Position numbers and translations under genes: made by a program. From Lachnospiraceae bacterium (GTDB lineage: Bacteria > Bacillota > Clostridia > Lachnospirales > Lachnospiraceae), in NCBI GenBank assembly GCA_028724245.1, contig JAQYDI010000126.1:1-64000 (forward strand): a stretch of DNA of 64,000 bases. Reading direction: 5' to 3'. Position 1 is the stretch's first letter, and each line of letters begins with the position of its first letter. Shown in pieces: positions 9,748 through 21,022 of this stretch. The notes beneath the pieces were generated by a model. It saw only the letters and a list, made by a program, of their open reading frames with translations. It searched no databases and was not told the DNA's origin.

Positions 9748-12700
9748 TTATTTGTTTACTTTTACACCGAGGGTCACCTTGTGTCCGTTGATATTCCATT
9801 CTTTTGTATAACCATCCACAGAACCGGTTACCACATCATCTGCAAGGACGTATTCTTTCACCGCTTCGGTATTGCGGTTTAACAGTCCTGCAATTTCCTC
9901 ACTGCCATCTGCATATACGATGATATGATCTGTAATCTGGAAATCTGCTTCTTTACGCATGGTCTGAACCTTGCTTGCCACTTCACGAAGCAGACCCTCT
10001 TCAATCAGTTCCGGAGTCAGGTTGGTATCCAGAACAACGGTGATGTTCTTGTCCTGTTCGGATACAAAACCGGGAATCTGAGCGGTATCGATCAGCAGGT
10101 CATCCTTTGTCAGAACCACTTCATTGCCATCCACATCAAATTTCAGAGAGCCGGTTTCATTCAGTTCATCCATGGCCTTGTTTCCATCCAGATCAGCCAG
10201 GATACCCTTGATTTTACCAAGAAGTTTGCCGTACTTCGGTCCCACTGTACGCATCTGCGGTTTAAAGCTGTAGGATGTGAAGCTTCTTACATCATCTGTA
10301 AATGCAACCTTCTTCACATTCAGTTCGTCTGCAATAATGGACTGGTAGAATTCAGGAAGAACCACTTCACTCTTTACAAACATCTGGCCGATGGGCTGTC
10401 TGTTCTTGATACCGGAACCATTACGGCATGCACGGCCCATAACAACGATCTTCAGAACAGTTTCCATGTATTCTTCCAGCTCTGTGTCAATGAAATCTTC
10501 ATTTACTTTCGGGAAGTCACAAAGATGTACACTTTCCGGAGCGGTCGGATCCAGAGAACAAACCAGATTTCTGTAGATCTGCTCGGTCATAAAAGGAATC
10601 ATGGGAGCTGCAGCCTTTGAAATGGTAACCAGAGCGGTATACAGTGTCATGTACGCATTGATCTTGTCCTGAGGCATACCCTTTGCCCAGAAACGTTCTC
10701 TGCTTCGTCTTACATACCAGTTACTCATATCATCCACAAATTCTTCCAGAAGTCTTGCTGCTTCCGGAATTCTGTATGCAGCAAGGTTTTCATCCACACC
10801 CTTTACCACAAGATTCAGTTTGGACAGCAGCCACTTATCCATGACGGACAGTTTATCGTATTCCAGAGTATATTTTGTTGCATCAAATTCATCCAGATTT
10901 GCATACAGTACAAAGAATGCATAGGTATTCCACAGAGTACCCATGAACTTTCTCTGACCCTCTGTCACCGCACCGTCATGGAAGCGCTTGGGCAGCCAGG
11001 GTGCAGAACTGGTGTAGAAATACCAGCGGATTGCATCTGCGCCGTGCTGCTGCAGAGCTTCCATGGGATCCACCGCATTTCCTTTGGACTTGGACATCTT
11101 CTGTCCATCCTTATCCTGAACATGTCCCATAACGATAACGTTCTTAAAAGGAGCCTGGTCAAAGATCAGTGTGGAGATTGCCAGCAGGGAGTAGAACCAT
11201 CCGCGGGTCTGGTCTACTGCTTCTGAAATGAAATCCGCCGGGAACTGTGCCTTGAACAGATCTTCATTCTCAAAAGGATAATGATGCTGTGCAAAAGGCA
11301 TGGAACCGCTGTCATACCAGCAGTCGATTACCTCCGGTACACGATGCATCTCTTTGCCGCAGTCAGGACACTTGATGGTTACTGCATCGATATAGGGACG
11401 GTGCAGTTCGATCTCATCAGGACAGTTGTCGGACATCTCTTTCAGTTCTGCAATGCTGCCGATGGCATGTCTCTTACCGCATTCACATTCCCAGATATTG
11501 AGAGGAGTACCCCAGTAACGGTTACGGCTCAGGCCCCAGTCCTGAACATTTTCCAGCCAGTCGCCGAAACGGCCTTTACCAATGGATTCGGGAACCCAGT
11601 TGATCGTATTGTTATTGCGGATCAGCTGATCTTTTACAGCTGTCATGCGGATAAACCAGCTGTCTCTTGCATAGTAGATCAGAGGGGTATCACATCTCCA
11701 GCAGAACGGATAATCATGTTCAAATTTGGGTGCGTCAAACAGCTTGCCGGCCTTGTCCAGATCCTTGAGGATCACCGGATCGGCATCCTTTACAAACATG
11801 CCTGCGTAATCCGTTTCTTCCGTCATCTCGCCTTTGCCGTCAACCAGCTGAACAAAGGGAAGATCATAACGGCGTCCCACATTGGCATCGTCTTCACCGA
11901 ATGCAGGAGCAATATGAACGATACCGGTACCATCTGACATGGTTACGTAATCATCACATGTCACGTAATGTGCTTTTAATTTCTGTTTTGCAGCAACTTT
12001 TGCCGCGCATTCGAACAGAGGTTCATATTCCTTATATTCCAGATCTGTTCCGACATATTTCTCCAGAATTTCATATGCAGGTTTTCCTTCTTCCGCCAGA
12101 GCACCCAGAACCTTGTCAAGCAGCGCTTCCGCCATATAATAGGTATATCCGTCAGCTGCTTTTACTTTACAGTAGGTTTCGGAAGGGTTCACACAAAGCG
12201 CCACATTGGAAGGCAGAGTCCAGGGAGTCGTTGTCCATGCCAGGAAATACGCATCTTCTCCAACTACTTTAAAACGTACCACTGCAGAACGTTCTTTTAC
12301 CAGCTTGTATCCCTGTGCTACCTCATGACTGGACAGAGGCGTACCGCAGCGGGGACAGTAGGGTACAATCTTGAATCCCTTGTACAGCAGGCCTTTTTCC
12401 CAGATCTGCTTCAATGACCACCATTCCGATTCGATATAATCATTCTCATATGTTACATAAGGATGTTCCATATCAGCCCAGAAACCAACGATATCGGAGA
12501 ATTCCTCCCACATCCCCTTATATTTCCAGACACTTTCCTTACAATGCTTGATGAACGGCTCCAGACCATATTCTTCAATCTGTTCCTTGCCGTCCAGACC
12601 AAGCATCTTTTCCACTTCCAGCTCAACCGGCAGACCATGGGTATCCCAGCCGGCTTTTCTCGGCACCATAGCGCCTTTCATAGCGTGATATCGGGGGATC

Positions 12701-12903
12701 ATATCCTTGATTACACGTGTTTCCACATGGCCGATATGAGGCTTGCCGTTGGCTGTGGGCGGGCCGTCATAAAAGGTATAGGTCGGTCCCTCTTTACGGG
12801 AATCAATACTTTTCTGGAAAATCTTATTGTCTTCCCAGAATTTTAAGACTTCTTTTTCTCTCTCAACAAATTTCAGATCAGTCGAAACTTTCTGATACAG
12901 CAT
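9748..12903 (-). CDS. ileS: Isoleucyl-tRNA synthetase
   Basis: PPTANGKPHIGHVETRVIKD (HIGH), KMSKSKGNAVDP (KMSKS); start at 12903 has GGAGG upstream. Confidence 0.97.
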   Translation of the reverse strand: MLYQKVSTDLKFVEREKEVLKFWEDNKIFQKSIDSRKEGPTYTFYDGPPTANGKPHIGHVETRVIKDMIPRYHAMKGAMVPRKAGWDTHGLPVELEVEKMLGLDGKEQIEEYGLEPFIKHCKESVWKYKGMWEEFSDIVGFWADMEHPYVTYENDYIESEWWSLKQIWEKGLLYKGFKIVPYCPRCGTPLSSHEVAQGYKLVKERSAVVRFKVVGEDAYFLAWTTTPWTLPSNVALCVNPSETYCKVKAADGYTYYMAEALLDKVLGALAEEGKPAYEILEKYVGTDLEYKEYEPLFECAAKVAAKQKLKAHYVTCDDYVTMSDGTGIVHIAPAFGEDDANVGRRYDLPFVQLVDGKGEMTEETDYAGMFVKDADPVILKDLDKAGKLFDAPKFEHDYPFCWRCDTPLIYYARDSWFIRMTAVKDQLIRNNNTINWVPESIGKGRFGDWLENVQDWGLSRNRYWGTPLNIWECECGKRHAIGSIAELKEMSDNCPDEIELHRPYIDAVTIKCPDCGKEMHRVPEVIDCWYDSGSMPFAQHHYPFENEDLFKAQFPADFISEAVDQTRGWFYSLLAISTLIFDQAPFKNVIVMGHVQDKDGQKMSKSKGNAVDPMEALQQHGADAIRWYFYTSSAPWLPKRFHDGAVTEGQRKFMGTLWNTYAFFVLYANLDEFDATKYTLEYDKLSVMDKWLLSKLNLVVKGVDENLAAYRIPEAARLLEEFVDDMSNWYVRRSRERFWAKGMPQDKINAYMTLYTALVTISKAAAPMIPFMTEQIYRNLVCSLDPTAPESVHLCDFPKVNEDFIDTELEEYMETVLKIVVMGRACRNGSGIKNRQPIGQMFVKSEVVLPEFYQSIIADELNVKKVAFTDDVRSFTSYSFKPQMRTVGPKYGKLLGKIKGILADLDGNKAMDELNETGSLKFDVDGNEVVLTKDDLLIDTAQIPGFVSEQDKNITVVLDTNLTPELIEEGLLREVASKVQTMRKEADFQITDHIIVYADGSEEIAGLLNRNTEAVKEYVLADDVVTGSVDGYTKEWNINGHKVTLGVKVNK

Positions 12904-12984
12904 GTTTTTTACCTCCATTACCGCACATGCGCGGCATAATCAGATGGGTGACATAATGGAATCATAACAGGAAATGCGATTTCC

Positions 12985-13270
12985 CATTATATAGAAAAAG
13001 ACTCCGCCCAAACTGGACGAAGTCATATCAATCTTCGCTATACCACCAACTCAAACAAGTTTGTTCCCTTTAACGGAGGGACTCCGGCACGGCTTGCGCA
13101 TCGCACAGTATACTGTGTCCTGCTTTCTCGGCCTGCAGCTCGGGAGTGATTCTGCAGATTGAAAACCCGCCGGCTTCCACCAGTCCCGGCTCGCTGTCAG
13201 TTTCCTGCTCATCTGCACTGTCTCTGTCAACGCTTTTCCCCTTCGCAACCGGATTCCTGCCGTGAATATC
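12985..13270 (-). promoter_or_regulatory. T-box leader (Ile specifier) upstream of ileS
   Basis: Minus strand: CTGGTGGAAGCCGG distal Stem I motif, specifier region CAGAATCACTCCCGAG (ATC at 13150..13148), T-box-like GAGTTGGTGGTATAGCGAAG, terminator GACTTCGTCC-agttt-GGGCGGAGTCTTTTT. Confidence 0.85.
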
Positions 13271-13512
13271 TGCCGGAATCATACACACCAAATCATATCT
13301 GTCCGGAAAACATATAAGCAGATTCCATCCAGTTTACGAACTATGCCTAATTATAGCGATTCACGAAATAATTGTCAAGAGGATTGTGCATCCTCAAACA
13401 AAAGCCTCTTCCCGCTTACAGGAAAGATGTCTATGATAAACCGGAAAATGCTGTTTTTTTCTCTTTTTTATGATATACTGGAAAAAATATATTTTTACAG
13501 GAGAGTTCCATT

Positions 13513-14232
13513 ATGATAAGAGTCATTATTGTTGCACTGCTGATCATTCTTTATCTGGTCCTGACGCTCCCTGTCATGCTCTTTTTCAAATGTACCAATG
13601 AAAAACATAAAGAGAGAAATGACCGGATTGCCAGCAGCATGGTACGGTGGATTTTCAGGGTTCTTCTGAAAGTTACCGGCAGTACCGTAACCGTAACCGG
13701 CAGGGAAAATATTCCCGATGAACCGGTTCTTTATGTAGGAAACCACCGCAGCTATTTTGATATTGTTTCCGGATATGCCGCGATTGACGGCTGCTGCGGC
13801 TTTGTTGCTAAAAAAGAGATGGAAAAGATTCCTCTTCTGGCTTCCTGGATGCGGCTGATTTCCTGCCTTTTCCTTGACCGCCAGAATGTAAAGGAAGGCC
13901 TGAAAACAATTCTTGCGGCCATCGATCTGGTTAAAAACGGTACATCCGTCTGGATTTTCCCGGAAGGAACACGGAGTCAGAACGAAGAAATGCTGGAATT
14001 CAAGGAAGGCAGTATGAAAATTGCAGAAAAATCCGGCTGTGCCATTATTCCCGTCGCTTTTAAAGGCACAGATGATGTTTTTGAAAAACATGTGCCGTTT
14101 ATCCGTCCTTCTCACATTCAGATTCAGTTCGGAGAACCGGTTTATCCCAGGCAGTTAAGCCGGGAGGAAAAGAAATTCCTCGGCGCCGGAATCAGAACAA
14201 GGATTCAGAACATGCTGGATACTATGGAATAG
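13513..14232 (+). CDS. plsC: 1-acyl-sn-glycerol-3-phosphate acyltransferase (PlsC-like)
   Basis: NHRSYFD (HX4D) and FPEGTRS motifs. Confidence 0.92.
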   Translation: MIRVIIVALLIILYLVLTLPVMLFFKCTNEKHKERNDRIASSMVRWIFRVLLKVTGSTVTVTGRENIPDEPVLYVGNHRSYFDIVSGYAAIDGCCGFVAKKEMEKIPLLASWMRLISCLFLDRQNVKEGLKTILAAIDLVKNGTSVWIFPEGTRSQNEEMLEFKEGSMKIAEKSGCAIIPVAFKGTDDVFEKHVPFIRPSHIQIQFGEPVYPRQLSREEKKFLGAGIRTRIQNMLDTME

Positions 14233-14284
14233 AAAACGCCGCGGAAAGCTGCAGCTGTTTCAGACCGGTATATTGATTAAAAGG

Positions 14285-14330
14285 CGTGAGAACAATACTT
14301 TTGTTCAAGTATTGTTCTCACGTCTTTGTT
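14285..14330 (+). terminator. Terminator after plsC
   Basis: CGTGAGAACAATACTT-ttgttc-AAGTATTGTTCTCACGtcttt, 16-bp perfect stem. Confidence 0.8.
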
Positions 14331-14399
14331 TCTCAACACACATCTGCATTTTCTGCGTATTTTGTATTGAATCTATTTTCCCGAGGTTTCCTGATTTCC

Positions 14400-14906
14400 A
14401 TGAGACAGATTACGCCTTCCTTTTATTTTATCAAAGAACTTTACCGGACTTCTCCCGATGCATCCGCACATATTACGGGCAATACCGATTATCCTTCTCT
14501 GACCGGTACGGTCAGTTTTTATCAGTCCCCTTACACCGGCCTGCTGATTCAGGCGGAAATCCGGGGGCTGCCTTCCGGCAGCAATACACCTTCTTCTGAA
14601 AACAATGAAAGCAGTTTTTTCGCCATGCACATACACGAATACGGCGACTGCACACCGCCTTTTGATAAAACAGGCATGCACTATAATCCCCAGAACACAC
14701 TTCATCCAATGCATGCCGGTGATCTCGTTCCCCTGCTGGGAAATCACGGCTATGCCTGGTGCGTCTTCTACGATGAACGCTTCACGCTTCCTGAAATCAT
14801 CGGAAGATCCGTAATTATCCACCGCAATCCCGATGATTTCCACACGCAGCCCTCCGGTAATTCCGGTGAAAAAATCGGCTGCGGTACGATTCGGTGGGTG
14901 GAGTAA
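14400..14906 (+). CDS. Cu/Zn superoxide dismutase family protein without evident signal peptide
   Basis: HIHEYGDC, HYNPQNTLHPMHAGDL, DDFHTQPSGNSGEKIGCGTI keep the Cu/Zn ligand pattern. Confidence 0.8.
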   Translation: MRQITPSFYFIKELYRTSPDASAHITGNTDYPSLTGTVSFYQSPYTGLLIQAEIRGLPSGSNTPSSENNESSFFAMHIHEYGDCTPPFDKTGMHYNPQNTLHPMHAGDLVPLLGNHGYAWCVFYDERFTLPEIIGRSVIIHRNPDDFHTQPSGNSGEKIGCGTIRWVE

Positions 14907-14964
14907 ACAGAATCCCGTTCCATGAGATTCTCCGCCTGCGGCGGGTCACTTCAGTGACATATTC

Positions 14965-15040
14965 CTTTCCGCCGCAGTGCGATCCCTGCGAAGCGTTTTT
15001 GTATAACAGGAAACTGCGTTTCCTGTTATACAAAACAGCC
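14965..15040. repeat. Copy 1 of dispersed 33-bp palindrome family with conserved flank
   Basis: TGTATAACAGGAAAC-TGC-GTTTCCTGTTATACA at 15000-15032. Confidence 0.8.
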
Positions 15041-15124
15041 GGATTACACGAACCACAGGGAATCATATCCCCATGGCCGGAAATCCGGCTTCTCAAAATT
15101 ATCTGCAGTATATACTATATATCC

Positions 15125-17434
15125 CTACTGTGTTACGAATGCATTGTCAATGACTTCATTCATATTGCCCACATAGGTGATGTTGAGGCCATCTGTAATC
15201 TCACTGGCCAGTTCGCCCACATTGGGTGTATTTTTCACAGGAACGAGCACGTTGTGAATACCGGCCATCTTGGCTGCCAGAAGTTTTTCCTTCAGGCCGC
15301 CGATAGGAAGGACACGCCCTCTCAGAGTGACTTCACCGGTCATGGCCAGATCGGCATGTACCTTTCTTCCCGTTACAGCAGAAAGAATTGCCGTTGTCAT
15401 GGTAATACCGGCGCTGGGACCATCTTTGGGAACCGCACCTTCCGGAATATGTATATGAATATCGTTCTCGTCAAAATATTCTTTGCTGATACCATATTCA
15501 CCTGCCACAGACTTAACATAAGTCAGGGCAATCTGCGCAGATTCCTTCATAACGTCCCCAAGCTGCCCGGTCAGCTGCAGCTTGCCGCTGCCCGGAATCA
15601 GATTCACTTCGATCTGAAGCGTATCGCCGCCTACGCTGGTCCATGCCAATCCACGGACGATACCCACCTCGTCTTCCTCATTAACGGCTTCAAAGTTAAC
15701 CTTTTCCAGTCCAAGATAATGATTCAGATCCTGTTCATCCACAGTTACGGAAGTTTTTCCTTCTTCCAGAATTTCACATACCACTTTACGGCAGATATCT
15801 GCGATCCGACGTTCCAGATTCCGGACACCTGCTTCTCTTGTGTAATTATGAATAATCTTTTTTAAAGCCCCGTCCGTAATCGCCAGCTGACCTTCCTTCA
15901 GGCCGTTCTTTTCCATCTGTTTTTTGATCAGATGTTCTGTTGCGATATGATACTTTTCATTCTCTGTATAGCTACTGACCTCAATCACTTCCATACGGTC
16001 AAACAACGGTCTCGGAATACTGGAAGGATCATTGGCCGTCGCAATGAACAGTACCTGAGACAGATCGATGGGAACCTCGATAAAATGATCTCTGAAATGA
16101 CTGTTCTGTTCACTGTCCAGAACCTCCAGCAGCGCTGCGGAAGTATCGCCTTTGTAATCACTGCTGACTTTATCGATCTCATCCAGCAGAATCAGCGGAT
16201 TGGATGTTCCTGCCTGCCTCAGCGCTTCCGCAATCCGTCCGGGCATGGAGCCGATATAGGTTCTGCGGTGACCGCGGATCTCTGCTTCATCACGCACACC
16301 GCCCAGACATACACGAACATACTTTTTATTCAAAGCACGGGCTACAGAACGGGCAATAGATGTCTTACCTGTTCCTGGCGGGCCTGCAAGGCAGATGATA
16401 GGAGCGTCACCTTTCTTTGTGACAGCCCGGACTGCCAGATACTCTACCACACGTTTCTTGATTTCTTCCATGCCGTAGTGATCTTCGTCCAGAATCCTGC
16501 GCGCACGAAGGGTGTCATTGTTGTCACGGCTTACCTTGTTCCAGGGCAGATCAAGAAGTGCTTCAATATAATTACGCGAAACGGTTCCTTCCTGACTGCC
16601 ATTGGGGATCAGACGAAAACGGCTGATTTCCTTGGCAAGCACATCTTTGACCTCTTTGGGAGCTTTCAGCTTTGCAGCACGTTTAGCATATTCATCCGCA
16701 TCGTCGGAATTATTGACATCCTCCCCCAATTCCTCACGGATCACTTTCATCTGCTCCCGCAGAATGTATTCCTTCTGTGATTTATCAATATGTTCCTTTA
16801 CTTTCATCTGGAACTCTTTTTTGATCTGATTGATTACAGTTTCTTCCCGGATCAGCTTCAGAACAAACATATACAGTTCTTCATATCCTGATATCTCCAG
16901 AATATGCTGTCTTGCTTCAACAGTAAACGGAAATGTGATAACGACCTGCTGCAGAAGCTCCTCCAGTGTTCTGCACTCGAGCAGATGGGGAATCGCCTGT
17001 TTTCCCAATGAGCTGTCTGCACCGTACTTTTCCAGATCCTCTTTCAGGATGCGAAGCATCGCTTCCTGCTGATTGTAATCCAGTTCTCTGTTAATATCAC
17101 CCCTCGGTCTGAATTCCATCTCCCCGGTCAGATAATCTCCATCAGTATCCAGACTCATCAGTTCTACGCGTTCCAGGCCTTCAACCATAATACGCAGAAC
17201 ATTCCCCTGCATCTTGATGAGCTGCTTTACACGGGCCAGCGTGCCCATGGGATAAAGATCTTCAAAAACCGGATTTTCAACAGTAATATCCTTCTGGAGC
17301 ACCAGAAGGACCTTCTGTCCCGAAGCCATCGCTTTCTGCGCAGCTTCTATTGACATTTGCCGGCTGGCATCAAAATGAACTACCATACCCGGAAGGACTG
17401 CCAGGCCTCTTAATGCAATAACAGGGACTTTCAT
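15125..17434 (-). CDS. lon: ATP-dependent protease Lon
   Basis: [18 protein letters not shown] Walker A; catalytic [11 protein letters not shown]. Confidence 0.97.
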   Translation of the reverse strand: MKVPVIALRGLAVLPGMVVHFDASRQMSIEAAQKAMASGQKVLLVLQKDITVENPVFEDLYPMGTLARVKQLIKMQGNVLRIMVEGLERVELMSLDTDGDYLTGEMEFRPRGDINRELDYNQQEAMLRILKEDLEKYGADSSLGKQAIPHLLECRTLEELLQQVVITFPFTVEARQHILEISGYEELYMFVLKLIREETVINQIKKEFQMKVKEHIDKSQKEYILREQMKVIREELGEDVNNSDDADEYAKRAAKLKAPKEVKDVLAKEISRFRLIPNGSQEGTVSRNYIEALLDLPWNKVSRDNNDTLRARRILDEDHYGMEEIKKRVVEYLAVRAVTKKGDAPIICLAGPPGTGKTSIARSVARALNKKYVRVCLGGVRDEAEIRGHRRTYIGSMPGRIAEALRQAGTSNPLILLDEIDKVSSDYKGDTSAALLEVLDSEQNSHFRDHFIEVPIDLSQVLFIATANDPSSIPRPLFDRMEVIEVSSYTENEKYHIATEHLIKKQMEKNGLKEGQLAITDGALKKIIHNYTREAGVRNLERRIADICRKVVCEILEEGKTSVTVDEQDLNHYLGLEKVNFEAVNEEDEVGIVRGLAWTSVGGDTLQIEVNLIPGSGKLQLTGQLGDVMKESAQIALTYVKSVAGEYGISKEYFDENDIHIHIPEGAVPKDGPSAGITMTTAILSAVTGRKVHADLAMTGEVTLRGRVLPIGGLKEKLLAAKMAGIHNVLVPVKNTPNVGELASEITDGLNITYVGNMNEVIDNAFVTQ

Positions 17435-17456
17435 GCTATTCCCCCTTCTCTCATGT

Positions 17457-18743
17457 TTATGCGCTCGTGGAACCGGAGCTCGTATCTACTTCATCTGTAC
17501 GATAAGTCAGCTGCGGCTCTCCCTTTCCCTCTACAACTTCTCTGGTAATGCGGCACTTACCGATATTATCGTCTGACGGGATCTCATACATGACATCCTG
17601 CATGACTTTTTCCATAATTGCCCGCAAACCTCTTGCTCCCGTTTTCCGTTCCTGAGAACGCACTGCAATTTCATCAATTGCATCCGGTGCAAATTCCAGA
17701 GCCACACCATCCATCTCAAACAGTTTCTTATACTGCTTTGTAATGGCATTCTTCGGCTCTGTCAGAATCTTTTTCAGAGCTTCCTTATCCAGCAGATCCA
17801 GTGTTACCACCACAGGAACACGTCCTACAAATTCCGGAATCAGACCGAATTTCGTCAGATCCTGAGGAAGCACTTCTTTCAGCAGCTGAATGGCATCAGC
17901 ATTGTTCTTCTCATGAACTTCCGCATTAAAGCCGATGGAATTGCTTCCCATACGGCCTTCAATAATCTTCTCCAGACCATCAAATGCACCGCCGCAGATA
18001 AAAAGAATATTGGTGGTATCAATCTGGTACATATCCTGATGAGGATGTTTTCTTCCCCCCTGAGGAGGAACACTTGCTACTGTTCCTTCCAGGATTTTCA
18101 ATAAGGCCTGCTGTACGCCTTCGCCTGATACATCACGGGTAATAGATACATTCTCTGACTTCTTGGTAATTTTATCAATTTCATCAATATAAACAATGCC
18201 ATACTCAGCTCTGCTGATATCATAATCAGCCGCCTGAATAAGCTTCAGCAGAATATTCTCAACATCTTCGCCCACATAACCGGCTTCGGTCAGAGTTGTT
18301 GCATCTGCAATTGCAAAAGGTACGTTGAGCAGTTTTGCCAGTGTCTGAGCAAGAAATGTCTTGCCTGAACCGGTAGGACCAAGCATCAGAATATTACTTT
18401 TCTGAATTTCAACTTCGTCATCGGACGGTTCCGCACTGATTCTTTTATAATGATTGTAAACGGACACAGCCAGCACTTTTTTTGCCTCGTCCTGTCCGAC
18501 TACATAATCGTCAAGGTAACGTTTGATTTCTTTTGGTTTCAAAAGGTTCAGACCACTTTCGATGGTCCGGCTGTCTTCCATGTAATCCATGTATTCACTG
18601 TCGAGCAGTTCTGCACAGTCCTCAATACACTGATTACAAATATATATGCCCCTCTGAGACCCGGAAGCAAATAACTTTCTCACTTTTTCCTGCGATTTGC
18701 CGCAGAAAGAACATCTTATCTTTTCTTCATATCTGTTTGCCAT
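17457..18743 (-). CDS. clpX: ATP-dependent Clp protease ATP-binding subunit ClpX
   Basis: N-terminal Zn finger [14 protein letters not shown]...[27 protein letters not shown]. Confidence 0.97.
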   Translation of the reverse strand: MANRYEEKIRCSFCGKSQEKVRKLFASGSQRGIYICNQCIEDCAELLDSEYMDYMEDSRTIESGLNLLKPKEIKRYLDDYVVGQDEAKKVLAVSVYNHYKRISAEPSDDEVEIQKSNILMLGPTGSGKTFLAQTLAKLLNVPFAIADATTLTEAGYVGEDVENILLKLIQAADYDISRAEYGIVYIDEIDKITKKSENVSITRDVSGEGVQQALLKILEGTVASVPPQGGRKHPHQDMYQIDTTNILFICGGAFDGLEKIIEGRMGSNSIGFNAEVHEKNNADAIQLLKEVLPQDLTKFGLIPEFVGRVPVVVTLDLLDKEALKKILTEPKNAITKQYKKLFEMDGVALEFAPDAIDEIAVRSQERKTGARGLRAIMEKVMQDVMYEIPSDDNIGKCRITREVVEGKGEPQLTYRTDEVDTSSGSTSA

Positions 18744-18927
18744 TATAGCACCGCGCTTTCTAAATTGAAAATCATATTAAATGCAGCTGCTGCCGATTCT
18801 GTCCGGCCCTGAACAACTGCAGATAAATAAAATCAGAACAGCAGGTAACTGAGCCGTCTACCTGTTACGTACCGGTTTATGCGCGGAATCCCGCTCCGCT
18901 GCTATCTGAATTCCATCCACAAAAACC

Positions 18928-18957
18928 TGCCGGCGCCTGCAGCGGCCGCCGGCAGCA
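18928..18957 (-). terminator. Terminator downstream of clpP
   Basis: CTGCCGGCG-gccgctgcagg-CGCCGGCAGGTTTTT on the minus strand. Confidence 0.7.
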
Positions 18958-18982
18958 TCGTTAACTTGCGGGAATCGGTATC

Positions 18983-19564
18983 TTATCTTCTCTCAAGAAC
19001 AGCATCGATTAATCCGTACTGTTTTGCTTCTTCAGCAGACATGTAATGATCTCTCTCCGTATCGACTTCAATAACAGAAAGAGGCTGACCCGTATTAGCG
19101 GCCAGTATTTCATTTAATTTTTTACGTGTTTCGATAATACGATCTGCCACGATCTTAATATCAGTAGCCTGACCCTGTGCTCCGCCGGAAGGCTGATGAA
19201 TCATAATCTCTGCATTGGGCAGCGCAAAACGCTTGCCTTTTGCTCCGCCGGAAAGCAGAAATGCTCCCATGCTGGCAGCCATACCGATGCAGATCGTAGA
19301 TACATCACACTTAATGTACTGCATGGTATCATAAATTGCCATACCAGCTGTAACAGAACCGCCCGGGCTGTTAATATACAGACTGATATCTTTTGTAAGA
19401 TCTTCTGATTCCAGATACAGCAGCTGTGCCACAATAATGCTTGCAGACTCGTCCGTTACCTGAGAATCCAGAAAAATGATTCTTTCCTTCAACAGTCTTG
19501 AATAAATATCACTGGATCTTTCACCATTTCTGGTGGTTTCAACTACGTAAGGAATAACCGGCAT
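18983..19564 (-). CDS. clpP: ATP-dependent Clp protease proteolytic subunit
   Basis: [11 protein letters not shown] (Ser) and MIHQPSGG (His) motifs. Confidence 0.97.
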   Translation of the reverse strand: MPVIPYVVETTRNGERSSDIYSRLLKERIIFLDSQVTDESASIIVAQLLYLESEDLTKDISLYINSPGGSVTAGMAIYDTMQYIKCDVSTICIGMAASMGAFLLSGGAKGKRFALPNAEIMIHQPSGGAQGQATDIKIVADRIIETRKKLNEILAANTGQPLSVIEVDTERDHYMSAEEAKQYGLIDAVLERR

Positions 19565-19591
19565 CCAAAGACCCCCTTTTTATCGTATCGA

Positions 19592-20869
19592 TTAAACTTC
19601 CTTAGCTTCGCTTACCAGTAACTGGCTTGCTTTCTTATAGGAAATATCTTCTTTCAGATATTCCATGTTAACCATGGACTTAACCTGATCTTCTTCCATC
19701 TGGTACTGTTCTGCCATGGACTTGATTTCAGCATTGATTTCATCTTCGGAGATTTCAAAAGCTTCAGCCTTCGCAACTGCCTCCAGAACCAGTCTTGTCT
19801 GGATTCTCTTTAATGCATTGGGCTTCATCTGTTCTCTCATACCGTCCTGAGTCTGACCGAAGTACTCAAGGTACTGATCCAGTTTCAGACCCTGACGTTC
19901 CAGATTGCTTGCAAATTCTCTGATCATGTTGTTGGCTTCTGTGTTCACCATTGCTTCAGGAATATCCATCTGTGCATTCTCAACTGCTTTCTGAATAGCA
20001 GCTTCTTCCTTAGCCTGTTCAGCAGCAACTTCTTTTCTTTCCTTTTCAGCCTTTTCAACATGTGCTTTATATTCAGCCAGAGTTTCGAATTCGGAAACTT
20101 CTGCTGCGAATTCATCATCCAGTTCAGGCAGCTGTTTTTCTTCAATCTTCTTAACTGTTACTTTAAATACAGCAGCTTTGCCTTTTAATTCTTCTGCCTG
20201 ATACTCTTCGGGGAAGGTTACATTCACATCAAATTCTGTTCCGATCTCATGACCGATGATCTGATCTTCAAATCCGGGAATGAAAGTATTGGAACCGATG
20301 GTTAAAGGATAGTCTTCACCCTTGCCGCCTTCAAAAGCCACACCGTCAACAAAACCTTCGAAATCGATGGTAGCGATATCTCCGGACTGTACTGCACGGC
20401 CTTCCACATTCACGTTAACAGCGTTCTTTTCCTGTTCTTTCTTAATGATAGCCAGAACATCTTCTTCTGTTACAGTCAGATCTGCCTTGGGAACTTCCAC
20501 ACCCTTGTATTCGCCCAGAACAACTTCGGGCTTAACTGCTACTTCTGCTGTGAATACCAGGTCCTTTTCAGGATCGGTTTCAACAAACTTGATATCAGGT
20601 TCGGAAACAACATCCAGACCGCTTTCTTCAACTGCTTTTTCGTATGCTTCAGGCATTACGGAATTAACTGCATCTTCGTAGAACAGACCCTTGCCGTACA
20701 TTCTTTCCAGTACAGAACGGGACACTTTTCCTTTTCTGAAACCGGGCACGCTGTATCTGCTTCTGTTTTTCTGATATACAGCCTGCATAGCTTTTTCGAT
20801 TTCATCAGCTGATACAGTGATTGTCAGCTTTGCCATGTTCTTTTCTAAAGTTTCAACTGTTACACTCAT
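19592..20869 (-). CDS. tig: Trigger factor
   Basis: MSVTVETLEKNMAKLTITVSADEIEKAM; VPGFRKGKVSRSVLERMYG signature. Confidence 0.95.
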   Translation of the reverse strand: MSVTVETLEKNMAKLTITVSADEIEKAMQAVYQKNRSRYSVPGFRKGKVSRSVLERMYGKGLFYEDAVNSVMPEAYEKAVEESGLDVVSEPDIKFVETDPEKDLVFTAEVAVKPEVVLGEYKGVEVPKADLTVTEEDVLAIIKKEQEKNAVNVNVEGRAVQSGDIATIDFEGFVDGVAFEGGKGEDYPLTIGSNTFIPGFEDQIIGHEIGTEFDVNVTFPEEYQAEELKGKAAVFKVTVKKIEEKQLPELDDEFAAEVSEFETLAEYKAHVEKAEKERKEVAAEQAKEEAAIQKAVENAQMDIPEAMVNTEANNMIREFASNLERQGLKLDQYLEYFGQTQDGMREQMKPNALKRIQTRLVLEAVAKAEAFEISEDEINAEIKSMAEQYQMEEDQVKSMVNMEYLKEDISYKKASQLLVSEAKEV

Positions 20870-21022
20870 CGTGTGTATCCTCCTTAAATTGCACTGTTTC
20901 GTCTCATTTCGTACGCTTTCGTGGAAAAAAGCAGCTCGATTACCAGAAACAGAATCATTGCATTCTAAATTATACTGCAATAAGTCATTATAGCATAAAT
21001 ATAACTTCTTGCCAATATTTTT

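Noticed and set aside
13070-13291. 73-aa minus ORF upstream of ileS
   Set aside because: Falls inside the T-box leader RNA.
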